Origin: Pseudomonas sp. TH15 | GTDB lineage: Bacteria > Pseudomonadota > Gammaproteobacteria > Pseudomonadales > Pseudomonadaceae | NCBI RefSeq assembly: GCF_016651105.1 | Contig: NZ_JAEKEL010000001.1 | Location: 4,702,001 to 4,766,000 of the forward strand | DNA: 64,000 nt | Direction: 5' to 3' | In this document: in pieces, positions 1-7,872 of the stretch | Layout of the letters: the number at the start of each line of letters is the position of its first letter | Position numbering within the stretch: position 1 is the stretch's first letter | Translations under genes and position numbers: made by a program | The notes under the pieces: generated by a model | The model's database searches: none | The model's input: the letters and a program-made list of their open reading frames with translations, nothing else | What the model was told of the DNA's origin: nothing

Positions 1-96
1 TTAATGAGCAGTCAAAATCAATGCCAGATTTTTAGCCGTGAGTGTGCGCAAAGCAATGCCAAAAAGTTGCTGCGTCTACGAATAATAGACGCTTGG

Positions 97-542
97 TTAA
101 AACGGCTCATCCGTTTCCAAGAGATTGCTGTAAAAATCCAACCCCTTACCCTGAGCAACCGTTGCAGCACCGCGCATCATGAGGTTAAACCGAGGATCGT
201 TGGTAAACTTGGCTTGATCAACGTCATAAACGCAAAAACCTGCTGCCGAGAGCAGTACAGCCGCATATTTCTTGTCTGTGTGCACCAACTCTACCGCCCA
301 AAATACCAAGGCGTTAGCAGCCAAAGCCTTTTCATCGTGCTCCATGATCCAGTCGGGGAATGAAGGAAAAAACTGCTCGGCATGGGCCCACATTGCGTCG
401 ATTTCGCCAATGATATTGGGGGAATTGGCGCCTGCATGGCTGCAAAAGCACTGATCAGACCACCGTGCATTTTTCCTTTGGCTAGCTTGATTGTGGCTTT
501 GAAAGGCCATGAACTTAAAACCTTGAATAAAGCCCCGAGCAT
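97..542 (-). pseudogene. unrecognised gene of about 148 residues, split by one frameshift
   Basis: The frame starting at the ATG whose A is base 542 has a good ribosome site (AAGGA, 8 bases upstream) and runs as a plausible protein (MLGALFKVLSSW...FAAMQAPIPP) up to a run of five G on the + strand (418-422). The second half (NIIGEIDAMWAH...LLETDEPF) is in the next frame. One extra base in that run joins the halves into a single protein of about 148 residues. I do not recognise the family. The C-terminal half is mixed alpha/beta in appearance, with no signal peptide or membrane segment. Either the gene is broken or the homopolymer is one base short in this sequence. A longer 175-residue reading in the second frame alone has an unnatural N-terminal half. 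Confidence 0.5.
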
Positions 543-863
543 GTCGCGCGTCCTTACTATCGTGAAAACCTGAGTATGCCAGCCGCATGGCCATAAGCCA
601 TCGAAGAACGAACGAAGAAGTCACTTGGGAGCTCGCGAGGGGTGCATGGCTGCGAATAACGACATATGGTGAATCCGGTCACGACTGAGCCCCGGCCCTA
701 GCTCGAACGCATTCGTAGCTTCGCCTAAAATCGCTGCGGAGCCTTCTTCAGATCAGTCAAAATTTAGTCTGTCCCGACTGACCGAAAATGGCCGAAAGGA
801 GGCCTAGCGGGAGCTACTCCCCCGCATAAACAAATATGGCCGCGTCCTTGAACTAGCGGCCAC
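543..863. other. intergenic stretch without a recognised gene
   Basis: About 320 bases between the broken gene and the 2OG oxygenase. I see no open frame with a ribosome site. Apart from the short inverted repeat next to the oxygenase stop codon, annotated separately, nothing stands out. Confidence 0.5.
837..862 (-). terminator. candidate terminator of the 2OG oxygenase gene
   Basis: TGGCCGC and GCGGCCA form a perfect 7-bp stem around a 12-base loop immediately after the stop codon of the minus-strand oxygenase. Read in that direction it is followed by the T-rich stretch TATTTGTTT. The tail is not a pure T run, so the call is moderate. Confidence 0.45.
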
Positions 864-1667
864 TCACCCCTTCTTCCTAAACAGTTTTTCCACGTAGTAC
901 GTCACGCTCCACCGATCCTTCGGCCGCGGCTTATAGTGCGTTTTATTCCTCTGCCCCGGCTCCCCACCCACCCCACTCGCCGTGTAGTAATAAAGCGCAA
1001 TCGACCGCCGCGTAATGCCTTCCGGCGTAGTCAACGGCTCCGGATGCCCGTGGTTGCTGTCCTTGTCCGTATTAAAAATCACACAGCGGTTATAAACCGG
1101 CAGCACCTTCTTCAGGCATTTCTTCATCCCTACATCCCAAAGCTCCAGGTTGCCGCCGTACGCCTCCTGCCAATCCTCGGTCAGGTAAACAATCACGTTC
1201 AAGCGCCTTTCAACATTGAGCTTTTTGTTCAGGCGGAAATCCGAGTGCACGCCCAGGAAGCCGCCGGTTTTGGTTTCGTGTAATCCGCCGCCTGCGAAAT
1301 AAGGGTCAGGAATCAGCCCTTGAATGCTGGTGAGTTTTTCGAGGAACTCCAGCATCGGTGCGGAGTTGAAGGTGTTGAAGACGTTCTTCAGGTACGGGCT
1401 GCAGGCGTTGGGGCTGATCTGGCGTTTGAGTTGGCCTTTGTAACCGCGCTCGTAGGTCTGTTCGTTGTGGGTCGGTTCGACCGGGAAGTGTTCGCGGATG
1501 CTGGCGATGACGTCGGTTTGCAGGAAGTTGTCGATGACGATGTGCGGAAATGGCGTGGCTTGGGTGTATTCGCGGGTCAGCGATTCGCCGAAAGCGCTGG
1601 CGGCGTTTTGGTCGAAGTCGAGTTCCGGGGTCAGGGTGATGGGGAGTGTTTGCGTGTTGGCTTGCAT
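864..1667 (-). CDS. 2OG-Fe(II) oxygenase, prolyl 4-hydroxylase type
   Basis: A 267-residue protein with the double-stranded beta-helix fold signature of 2-oxoglutarate/Fe(II) dioxygenases. The iron triad is visible as His141-x-Asp143 (GVHSDF) and His206 or His208 (NHGHPEP), and the 2OG-binding Arg is 220 or 221 (TRRSIALYYY). The closest relatives by pattern are prolyl-4-hydroxylase / Tpa1-like proteins that often act on protein or cell-surface substrates. There is no signal peptide, so it should be cytoplasmic. The substrate cannot be read from sequence. It is divergent from the AraC-type gene across a 267-base gap containing a PhoB-like promoter that points at the regulator. Confidence 0.85.
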   Translation of the reverse strand: MQANTQTLPITLTPELDFDQNAASAFGESLTREYTQATPFPHIVIDNFLQTDVIASIREHFPVEPTHNEQTYERGYKGQLKRQISPNACSPYLKNVFNTFNSAPMLEFLEKLTSIQGLIPDPYFAGGGLHETKTGGFLGVHSDFRLNKKLNVERRLNVIVYLTEDWQEAYGGNLELWDVGMKKCLKKVLPVYNRCVIFNTDKDSNHGHPEPLTTPEGITRRSIALYYYTASGVGGEPGQRNKTHYKPRPKDRWSVTYYVEKLFRKKG

Positions 1668-1841
1668 TGCCGCTCCAATGATTTTTTGGGCTTTCAGGGC
1701 GGGTCAAACAGGGCCTGGGGCTTGGCGCGGGGCCTGTGTTTGCTCGCTGAGTACAGTGGCGAGCAGGTTGCCATGTCGGCAATGGCCTGCCGAGTGTCCT
1801 TTGCTTAAACGTGGCGCGGCGGTGTTACGGCATGTTTCAGG

Positions 1842-1876
1842 CTGTCACAAACGCGTCATATTTCCTCTGCTAGTCT
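1842..1876 (+). promoter_or_regulatory. candidate PhoB box with -10 element
   Basis: CTGTCAC-AAAC-GCGTCAT (1842-1859) matches the two 7-base half-sites with 4-base spacer of a Pho box (consensus CTGTCAT N4 CTGTCAT). It is followed after 11 bases by TAGTCT (1871-1876), preceded by TGC as in an extended -10. Both spacings are those of PhoB-activated sigma70 promoters. Transcription would begin near 1883 and lead into the AraC-type gene at 1935. This is inferred from pattern only. Confidence 0.5.
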
Positions 1877-1934
1877 TCTCGGCGCCCTGCCCCACACCCC
1901 TGTCCTAGAGCCCCCAACCGAAGGTGCCGCCAAG

Positions 1935-2906
1935 GTGTTTCCGTCTCCCGTTCGCCAGCAAATCATCCTGCGCTCCGACAACCTCCGTTCGGACGACTTC
2001 GGTGCACTTTTTTCGAAGTTGTTTGGTAATCGCTATGCGGACAATCCGCCGCTGCCGGCGAACATCATCATTGGTGGGGTTTATGGGCGGCATGAGGGTG
2101 TGAGTTTTCGGCGAATGCATTATCGCGGGGATTTCACCGTTGCTTTTCCCGACCCACAGGATGAGATCACGTTCGTCATCCCCACGGCCGGCAAGATTGT
2201 GTTCAACCACGCGACCGAGTCCATCGGGGTTTGCCAGGTTGGTTTGGCAATCGATAAGGCTGACATCCGCTCGATGCGCTTTTTTGATGGCCACGCGCAT
2301 CACGGGATGTCGATCAATCGGCATCAGCTTACTGAGCGGTTGGCGGCGCTGTTGGGTAAACCGATTCTGGAAAGGATTGTGTTTGAACCGAGTGTGAATC
2401 TGGATTCGGCGGCGTTTCAGGGGATCAAGGCGTTGATTGATCTGGCAACGGGGACGGAGTTTGATTTGTTGATCAACAGCGGGACGTTGATGCCGTCGCG
2501 GTTGCGGGAGATGTTGATTGATGCGGTGCTGGAGGCGTGGCCGCATAACTTTTCCGAAGCGTTGCGACGGCCTACGGCGATGGTTGCGCCGCGACATGTG
2601 AAGTTGGCGGTGGAGTTTATTCAGGCGCATCCGGAGCAATTGGTGAGCGGTGTGGATCTGGCGCGGTTGAGCAATGTGAGTCAGCGGGCGTTGCAGGAGG
2701 GGTTTCGGCGGTTTGTCGGGATGTCGATTGTGGGGTATCAGCGGCAGGTGCGGCTGGAGCGGGCTTATGAGGTGTTGAAGCACCGGGATTCGGGGTCGGT
2801 GACGGAGGTGGCGTTGCGGTTTGGGTTTAGTAATGTGGGGCGGTTTTGTCAGTATTTTCAGGGGGCGTATGGGGTGAGTCCGGCGGAGTTTCGGGCTCGG
2901 GGTTAG
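1935..2906 (+). CDS. AraC/XylS family transcriptional regulator
   Basis: A 323-residue regulator. Residues of roughly 30-190 resemble the AraC-like ligand-binding domain found in regulators of catabolic oxygenases. The last 100 residues are a double helix-turn-helix: first helices around DLARLSNVSQRALQEGFRRF, then VTEVALRFGFSNVGRFCQYF followed by the family-typical YGVSPAEFR. I chose the GTG at 1935, which has GAAGG about nine bases upstream; the frame is open further upstream but without a better start. The candidate PhoB promoter 60 bases upstream suggests induction by phosphate starvation. The target is not evident; the divergent oxygenase is one possibility. Confidence 0.85.
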   Translation: MFPSPVRQQIILRSDNLRSDDFGALFSKLFGNRYADNPPLPANIIIGGVYGRHEGVSFRRMHYRGDFTVAFPDPQDEITFVIPTAGKIVFNHATESIGVCQVGLAIDKADIRSMRFFDGHAHHGMSINRHQLTERLAALLGKPILERIVFEPSVNLDSAAFQGIKALIDLATGTEFDLLINSGTLMPSRLREMLIDAVLEAWPHNFSEALRRPTAMVAPRHVKLAVEFIQAHPEQLVSGVDLARLSNVSQRALQEGFRRFVGMSIVGYQRQVRLERAYEVLKHRDSGSVTEVALRFGFSNVGRFCQYFQGAYGVSPAEFRARG

Positions 2907-2931
2907 AGCGGTATCAGCTTGACAAGGTAAC

Positions 2932-3373
2932 TTGTGGCGAGGGGATTCATCCCCGTTGGACTGCGTAGCAGTTCCTTTTTTGGGGCCGCTTCGCAGCCCA
3001 ACGGGGGCAAGCCCCCTCGCCACAGGGGTTAGGGTCATTCTCCAGATTGTTAGTTGAACCTCAAGGCTGCAGGTTCAGGCTGATGGTTTTGGGGGGATCA
3101 ATTAGTAGCTTGGAACACCATTGTGGCGAGGGGATTCATCCCCGTTGGACTGCGCAGCAGGCCTGATTTTTGGGGCACAGGGGTTAGGGTCATTCTCCAG
3201 ATTGTTGGTTGAACCGCAAGGCTGCAGAGTCAGGCTGATGGTTTTGAGAGGATCAATTAGTAGCTTGGAACACCATTGTGGCGAGGGGATTTATCCCCGT
3301 TGGGCTGCGTAGCAGGCCTGAATTTTGGGGCCGCTGCGCGGCCCAACGGGGATGAATCCCCTCGCCACAGGGG
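2932..3373. repeat. REP-type palindromes with a 155-bp tandem duplication
   Basis: Five copies of the GTGGCGAGGGGATTcATCCCCGTTGG palindrome family lie here: direct at 2932, 3121 and 3276, inverted near 2990-3027 and 3340-3373. The outer members pair to give long hairpins. Bases 3021-3170 and 3176-3325 are a direct duplication with a 155-base offset and about ten differences. The block fills the gap between the convergent regulator and autotransporter genes and contains no gene. Confidence 0.85.
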
Positions 3374-3413
3374 TTTGCGGTGTTTTTGGATTTGGGTCGT
3401 GTTATCCCTTCTT

Positions 3414-5333
3414 TTAAAACGCGTAGCTTGCCTTCAGCCCGCCGTTGAAGCCGTGGCTGTCGCCGCCGCCATTGGCGCCCACTTCTGCGCCCAGGCTCAG
3501 CGCGCCGAGGCTGGCCATGACGTTTACCCCGCCGCTGAATTGGTCGCGATTATCAAACGCGGCGCGTTGTTCGATGTCGAGCCCCAGCAAGTGGCTTTGG
3601 CTGTCGACTTGGTTGTCGCCCAGTGTGCGTTCGTAGCCCACTTGCACGCCCGGCACCAATTGCCAACTGCCCATCGCCACGGGCGCGAAGGCGACGTTGA
3701 GGTTGGCGACGGCGCTGCGGCGGGTGGCGGTGTTGTCGTCGACGTCGAGAGCCAGCTCGCTGCCCTTCTCTTTAAAGCCGTTGAGGTCGAGGTGGCTGAC
3801 TCGAAAGCCCAGGCTCGGCTCGAAGGTCATGCCGTTGACCGGGGCGCGATAGCCGAGGGCTAACGTGGCGCCGGTAAGGTTGCCGTGGGTGTTGCCCTTC
3901 GCGGTGCCGAGGCCGCCGCCGAGGTCGCGTTTGCTGTCGTAGTCGATGTAGCCGGCGCTGGCGTTGGCGTCGAGGAAAAGACCTTGTTCCAGGCTGGTGA
4001 AGCCGTAGCGGGCGCCGACGTTGAGGAAGGTGAAGTCGGTGTCGGCTTCGCCACCTGCGCCGCCGACCGTGCCTTTGCTGTAGCCGAAACCGCCGCGTGC
4101 GCTGAGTTGTTCGCTGAAGCGTTGGGTGATGCCGACCATCAGGCCTTGGCTGTGCTCGTTGCTGCTGTCGGCGTGGGACGAGCCGTCGGTGCCGAGGTAG
4201 CCGGCCAGCGCAGTCGTCCACAAGCGGTATTGGCCGACTTTGAGGTCGCTGCCGCTGGCGAACTGTGCGGCGGCTTGTTCGATCATCGCGTTTTGGCGCA
4301 GCAGGTAGCTGGCGGCGTCCGCGTGTACCTGGCCGCCGACTTGGGATTCGACACCGCCGAGGGTGCCGGCGTCGATCGCCGATTGCAGATAGTAGTTGTA
4401 GGCGCTGTAGGTGCCGGACAGCTCGGTGTTCTGCAATTCGCGGAGCAATTCGGCGCCAGCGGCGGCGTTGCCGATCAGCGCGGCCTGACCCGGCAGGCTG
4501 TTGTATTCGACGAGTTTGCCGCGCAGCACGTAAATGGTTTCCTGGGAGAGGCCGAGGCCTTGTTTGAGGTAATTGTCCATCGTGCCGTATTGCGCGGTGA
4601 CTTCGTCGAGGCCGGCTTGCAGGTAGCTGGCCTGGACGCCGAGCAGTGGGCCGTAGACGGCGGCCATGCTCGGTGGCATCGCCTTCAACGTGGCGGCGAC
4701 TCGGGCAGCGGTGTAGTCGTTGGTCGCGAGGTAGTTGGCCATGATTGTCGCGTTGTCGACACCGGCGATACTTTGCAACACGGCGGCGGTCCAGCCGGTG
4801 CGGTCTTTGCCAGCGGTGCAGTGGAACAGTTGCGCGGCGTCGACGCTGGCGAGTGCGTTGAACAGGTTGCCGAACTGGCTGCGCATGCCGGCGTCGCTGA
4901 CGAAGGCACGGTTGGTCTGCTCCATCATGGCGATGGCGTCGGCGGCGCTTTTGAAGGAAATGTTGGTGATGTTTGAGCCGGAGGTGGTGGCGCCGATGAT
5001 GTCGATGTTCTGGTAGGTCGCACCGGTCAGCATGGTGTCCGGTGTGCCAGCGATTTCACTCGGGGTGCGCAGGTCGTACACCGCTTTGATGCCGAGGCTG
5101 TTCAGCGTGGCCAGATCCGCTGCTGATGGCGTGATCGCATTGGAGCGATAGAACACGCCGCCGCGCATCGTGCCGTCGTGGGCCGTGGAGTACGCGGTGG
5201 TGATACCGGCGATATCGCGGAAGTTGTCGATGCTTTTCAGGCGCGGCGTGTCCAGGGGCGCGGACTCGGCAGCGTGGGCGGCGGCGACGGACAGGCTCAG
5301 TACGGACAGCGAACACAGAAGACGTTGAAACAC
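3414..5333 (-). CDS. secreted tyrosine phosphatase fused to an autotransporter barrel
   Basis: A 639-residue protein. It begins with a Sec signal peptide (cleavage probably after AHA, about residue 21). Residues of roughly 30-280 form a protein-tyrosine-phosphatase domain of the bacterial DUF/PTP 'Y_phosphatase3' type: NFRDIAG near 37-43, YDLRT at 86-90 and the P-loop HCTAGKDRTG at 171-180, with nucleophile Cys172 and Arg178 present. Residues of about 365-639 are an autotransporter beta-barrel with alternating strands and a terminal Phe (KASYAF). The linker (280-365) is Ala-rich and helical. The passenger should therefore be exported and displayed on, or released from, the outer membrane. The gene is monocistronic, flanked by repeat blocks. 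A half Pho box precedes it. Confidence 0.9.
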   Translation of the reverse strand: MFQRLLCSLSVLSLSVAAAHAAESAPLDTPRLKSIDNFRDIAGITTAYSTAHDGTMRGGVFYRSNAITPSAADLATLNSLGIKAVYDLRTPSEIAGTPDTMLTGATYQNIDIIGATTSGSNITNISFKSAADAIAMMEQTNRAFVSDAGMRSQFGNLFNALASVDAAQLFHCTAGKDRTGWTAAVLQSIAGVDNATIMANYLATNDYTAARVAATLKAMPPSMAAVYGPLLGVQASYLQAGLDEVTAQYGTMDNYLKQGLGLSQETIYVLRGKLVEYNSLPGQAALIGNAAAGAELLRELQNTELSGTYSAYNYYLQSAIDAGTLGGVESQVGGQVHADAASYLLRQNAMIEQAAAQFASGSDLKVGQYRLWTTALAGYLGTDGSSHADSSNEHSQGLMVGITQRFSEQLSARGGFGYSKGTVGGAGGEADTDFTFLNVGARYGFTSLEQGLFLDANASAGYIDYDSKRDLGGGLGTAKGNTHGNLTGATLALGYRAPVNGMTFEPSLGFRVSHLDLNGFKEKGSELALDVDDNTATRRSAVANLNVAFAPVAMGSWQLVPGVQVGYERTLGDNQVDSQSHLLGLDIEQRAAFDNRDQFSGGVNVMASLGALSLGAEVGANGGGDSHGFNGGLKASYAF

Positions 5334-5367
5334 AGTGCAGCCTCATTGGATTAGCGTTGGGCTGGTC

Positions 5368-5401
5368 ACTATGGGTAAGCAAGTGATACTGAATATGACA
5401 G
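5368..5401 (-). promoter_or_regulatory. weak Pho-box-like promoter of the phosphatase autotransporter
   Basis: On the minus strand, CTGTCAT (5401-5395) is a perfect Pho half-site, and CATAGT (5373-5368) lies at the distance a -10 takes from a full Pho box. The second half-site (AGTATCA) matches poorly, and a shifted reading (GTATCAC) needs one extra base. The call rests on spacing and one half-site, and on the phosphatase function of the gene. Confidence 0.25.
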
Positions 5402-5504
5402 TTTTGCTTTGAAAGGAAATGGCTGCGCGATTGGGCCGTGGGGTGCGTGATCTGTCCATGTGGAGGGTGATCGTGGTGCGTCCGGGATAGCCGGGTTGGC
5501 CAAT

Positions 5505-5885
5505 CGGACGCCTTCGCGGGCAAGCCCGGCTCCTACGAAGAGCTGGGGGCGCATGCTATCTGTAGGAGCAAGGCTTGCCCGCGAAGGCGATGAATCAGGC
5601 AATGGCGATGCTGGCTGACAAAATGTCATCGCGGGCAGCCCGGCTCCTACGAAGAGCTGGGGGCGCAGGCTATCTGTAGGAGCAAAGCTTGCCCGCGAAG
5701 GCGATGAATCAGGCAATGGCGATGCTGGCTGACAAAATGTCATCGCGGGCAGCCCGGCTCCTACGAAGAGCTGGGGGCGCATGCTATCTGTAGGAGCAAG
5801 GCTTGCCCGCGAAGGCGATGAGTCAGGCAATGGCGATGCTGGCTGACTCAATGTCATCGCGGGCAAGCCTTGCTCCTACAGAGTG
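5505..5885. repeat. tandem array of 114-bp units built on a REP palindrome
   Basis: The segment CGGCTCCTACGAAGAGCTGG recurs at 5527, 5641 and 5755, so the period is exactly 114 bases, and a fourth partial unit closes the block with TTGCTCCTACAG. Each unit carries one CTGTAGGAGCAAGGCTTGCC and one inverted GGCAGCCCGGCTCCTAC arm. Units differ by only a few bases, which points to recent expansion. Because 114 is divisible by three, long spurious reading frames run through it. Confidence 0.9.
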
Positions 5886-5948
5886 AGGTGTTTGGGATTG
5901 TTCTCGTTCATAATCGCGCCTCAAATTTGACGACACAGGGAGTGCGAG

Positions 5949-6425
5949 ATGGACACGACTCAATGGCTGGGCTTATTCGAACGAGCCTTTCGCGATATGG
6001 AAAAGAGTCTTGAGCAAGTGCTGCAACTCAGCAGTTGCCGTGAACACTGGATTCAAGCCCAGATCAGCCTTCATGCCTGGTTCAACGATGAACTGGAAAT
6101 CTGGACGGATCTGCCAATCGGCGATCGACGCAAAGCGGATCTGTATGCGCTGGGTGAAGACGGTAAGCCAACGATGGTCGCTGAAGTCAAATGTCTGGGC
6201 GATGTTTCCTACGCCAAGTGCCTGGACGGCGATTGGTCGGTGCGGGCCGATGTCGAACGATTGAATGCGTTTGAGTGCCCTACCCGGCTGTTTATTCTGG
6301 TGATCGCCAAAGGTGTTACCGAGACGAGTACCGGCCAACGCCTTCGTAACGATGAATGGGTCGCTGGCCGCCAGAGCATCAACGTAGATCTGGACTTTGC
6401 GCTGGTGCGAATGTGGGCGCTGTGA
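5949..6425 (+). CDS. hypothetical protein with a PD-(D/E)XK nuclease-like core
   Basis: A 158-residue cytoplasmic protein with a good ribosome site (AGGGAG). I do not recognise a named family. Residues 60-81 read R..KADLY...MVAEVKC: Asp64, then Glu79-x-Lys81. This is the spacing and hydrophobic context of the PD-(D/E)XK catalytic core (beta strand, Asp, next strand with E-x-K). The helical N-terminus (1-45) and later strands (LFILVIAK) fit a Holliday-junction-resolvase or restriction-endonuclease-like fold. It stands alone with its own terminator and no methylase or partner gene nearby. The nuclease assignment is inference from this motif. Confidence 0.65.
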   Translation: MDTTQWLGLFERAFRDMEKSLEQVLQLSSCREHWIQAQISLHAWFNDELEIWTDLPIGDRRKADLYALGEDGKPTMVAEVKCLGDVSYAKCLDGDWSVRADVERLNAFECPTRLFILVIAKGVTETSTGQRLRNDEWVAGRQSINVDLDFALVRMWAL

Positions 6426-6454
6426 GCGCTGTGAGCGCCTGAAGGGCTGAAGCG

Positions 6455-6488
6455 AAAAACCGCGTCTACTGGGTAGGCGCGGTTTTTT
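6455..6488 (+). terminator. intrinsic terminator after the PD-(D/E)XK-like gene
   Basis: AAAAACCGCGTCTAC and GTAGGCGCGGTTTTT form a stem of about 15 bp around TGG, followed by a run of T. This is a clear Rho-independent terminator 30 bases after the stop codon. Confidence 0.85.
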
Positions 6489-6697
6489 TATACCGCGACT
6501 GGCCGCCTTGGCCATTGCAGCTCGCCTGACGGTTTACTTGCGTGGGCGCTTTATGATTTCATCTGGCGAAGGCACAAGTAGCCTCCCTGCTGCGATGGGA
6601 AATACGAAAAATCCAAGTGAACTTACCCACTTGTTTAGCCACTGCAAGCAGCATGCTGGTCGAGGCACGTCTTCGATTTGGCTAAAGGAGTGATGCT

Positions 6698-7297
6698 ATG
6701 AACCGTTCGAATGCCGCGCAGTGCCTGGATGATCTGAAGTTGCTCGCCAAAGTGTCTGTTATCGGCGAGTACACGTATTGCCAGCGACTGACCCATCTCA
6801 GCAAAGAATTCGGCTTTAACAATCTCCATCATTTTCAGAAGGTGGTTAATCATCTTTCTGAAGACATGATCGCCAATATTTCCACGACGCTGATGCGCCG
6901 CTATTGCGAAATCGCCCAGCCCAAGCCGGGCATTGCCTACTACGAATTTCTCTCGGTCAACAACGACACTCGTTTGCGCTTTTACAGCCAGTGGGCCGGG
7001 TGGGACGTGTTCGGGCAGGAAGTTCGTGTGCCAAGGTCGCTCAAAGGCGATTCGGCCCCTCGCCTGCGCAAGTCGCTGAGCAAAACGGTGTACATCGTTG
7101 AAAATGATCGGCAGTTGCTGGCCTGGCGTCATCGTTGGCATGGCCTGTGTTATGTGCCTAAAGACCTTTGCCAAAAGCACATGAGCGAAGCCTTCGAGCG
7201 CAAAAACGCCGTCGTAGAGGGTGTTCGCAACGAAGAATTCCCCTTGCTGAACGCCTTCAATGACAACTACGCAACGTGGTATCCCGTCATTGAATAA
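6698..7297 (+). CDS. hypothetical protein, 199 residues
   Basis: I do not recognise this protein. It starts after a strong ribosome site (AAAGGAG, seven bases before ATG). The N-terminal 60 residues look helical (LTHLSKEFGFNNLHHFQKVV); the rest has aromatic-rich strands (YYEFLSVN, LRFYSQWAGWDVFGQEV) and a conserved-looking WRHRWHG. There is no signal peptide or membrane segment. It is a single-gene unit between a terminator and a REP palindrome. Codon use is slightly less GC-biased than its neighbours, which could indicate acquisition. Confidence 0.65.
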   Translation: MNRSNAAQCLDDLKLLAKVSVIGEYTYCQRLTHLSKEFGFNNLHHFQKVVNHLSEDMIANISTTLMRRYCEIAQPKPGIAYYEFLSVNNDTRLRFYSQWAGWDVFGQEVRVPRSLKGDSAPRLRKSLSKTVYIVENDRQLLAWRHRWHGLCYVPKDLCQKHMSEAFERKNAVVEGVRNEEFPLLNAFNDNYATWYPVIE

Positions 7298-7363
7298 ACG
7301 CCCTCGCGGCGATACCGGGGCACGTTGATCCTGAACATAAAGGGCGCGTGCCGAACCCAAAAC

Positions 7364-7454
7364 CCTGTAGGAGCTGTCGAGTGCAGCGAGGCTGCGATCT
7401 TTTGATCCAATACATGAAGATCAAAAGATCGCAGCGTCCCGCAGCTCCTACAGG
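7364..7454. repeat. REP palindrome of the GATCAAAAGATCGCAG type
   Basis: A near-perfect inverted repeat whose arms begin CCTGTAGGAGCTG and end CAGCTCCTACAGG, with inner arms GATCTTTTGATC and GATCAAAAGATC. It lies between convergent genes and may act as a bidirectional terminator. Confidence 0.85.
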
Positions 7455-7465
7455 TCGGGTTTTGG

Positions 7466-7796
7466 TTAATCCACGATGAATAATTTTGCGCCGGTGGCGG
7501 TGGACGAACGATGGCCTTCGGCATCATTGCCCACTTGGTAACTCATGCCCGCCGTCAGGGTGAACTGTCGGCCGTCTTCCAGTTCTGTCAGCAACTGCCC
7601 TTCAAGGCACAACAGAATGTGCCCTCGCCAACACCAGTGATCGGCCAAATATCCAAGGCTGTACTCGACCATCCGCACACGCGCTGAACCAAACTGGCAG
7701 GTACGCCAATAGGCTGTGCCTGTCTGACCGGCATTCGCCACCGACTCTATCGATTGACCAATCGGTGGTTCCGAATGGGATTTCAGTAAGATCCAT
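7466..7796 (-). pseudogene. DHCW-type cupin-fold protein, N-terminus out of frame
   Basis: The N-terminal 15 residues typical of this small cupin family (MDLTEIPFGTTDWS) start at the ATG at 7796, preceded by TGAGG. The remaining protein (GTAYWRTCQFG...YLADHWCWRGHILLCLEG...LFIVD) is in another frame. The two meet around 7751-7754, where ATCG stands where a three-base codon is expected, so one base is extra. This is not a homopolymer. A 113-residue frame from 7807 keeps the cupin core and could still be translated, with an altered N-terminus. The metal-binding His and Cys of the ADHWC motif remain. Confidence 0.7.
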
Positions 7797-7872
7797 GGTT
7801 GCCTCATCGAAATTCAGGGAATGCGACCGTAGCAACCTGGAAAAAGCACAGATAGACACAGATCACGAGCAT

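Noticed and set aside
1905..3038. 377-codon minus-strand frame over the AraC gene
   Set aside because: Shadow frame of a regulator with a clear HTH; extends into repeat sequence.
3885..4976. 363-codon frame antisense to the autotransporter
   Set aside because: Val/Ala/Gly-only composition typical of the antisense of a GC-rich gene.
5369..5866. 165-codon frame on the minus strand
   Set aside because: It is a product of the 114-bp repeat units (repeated PLPDSSPSRASLAPTDS), not a gene.
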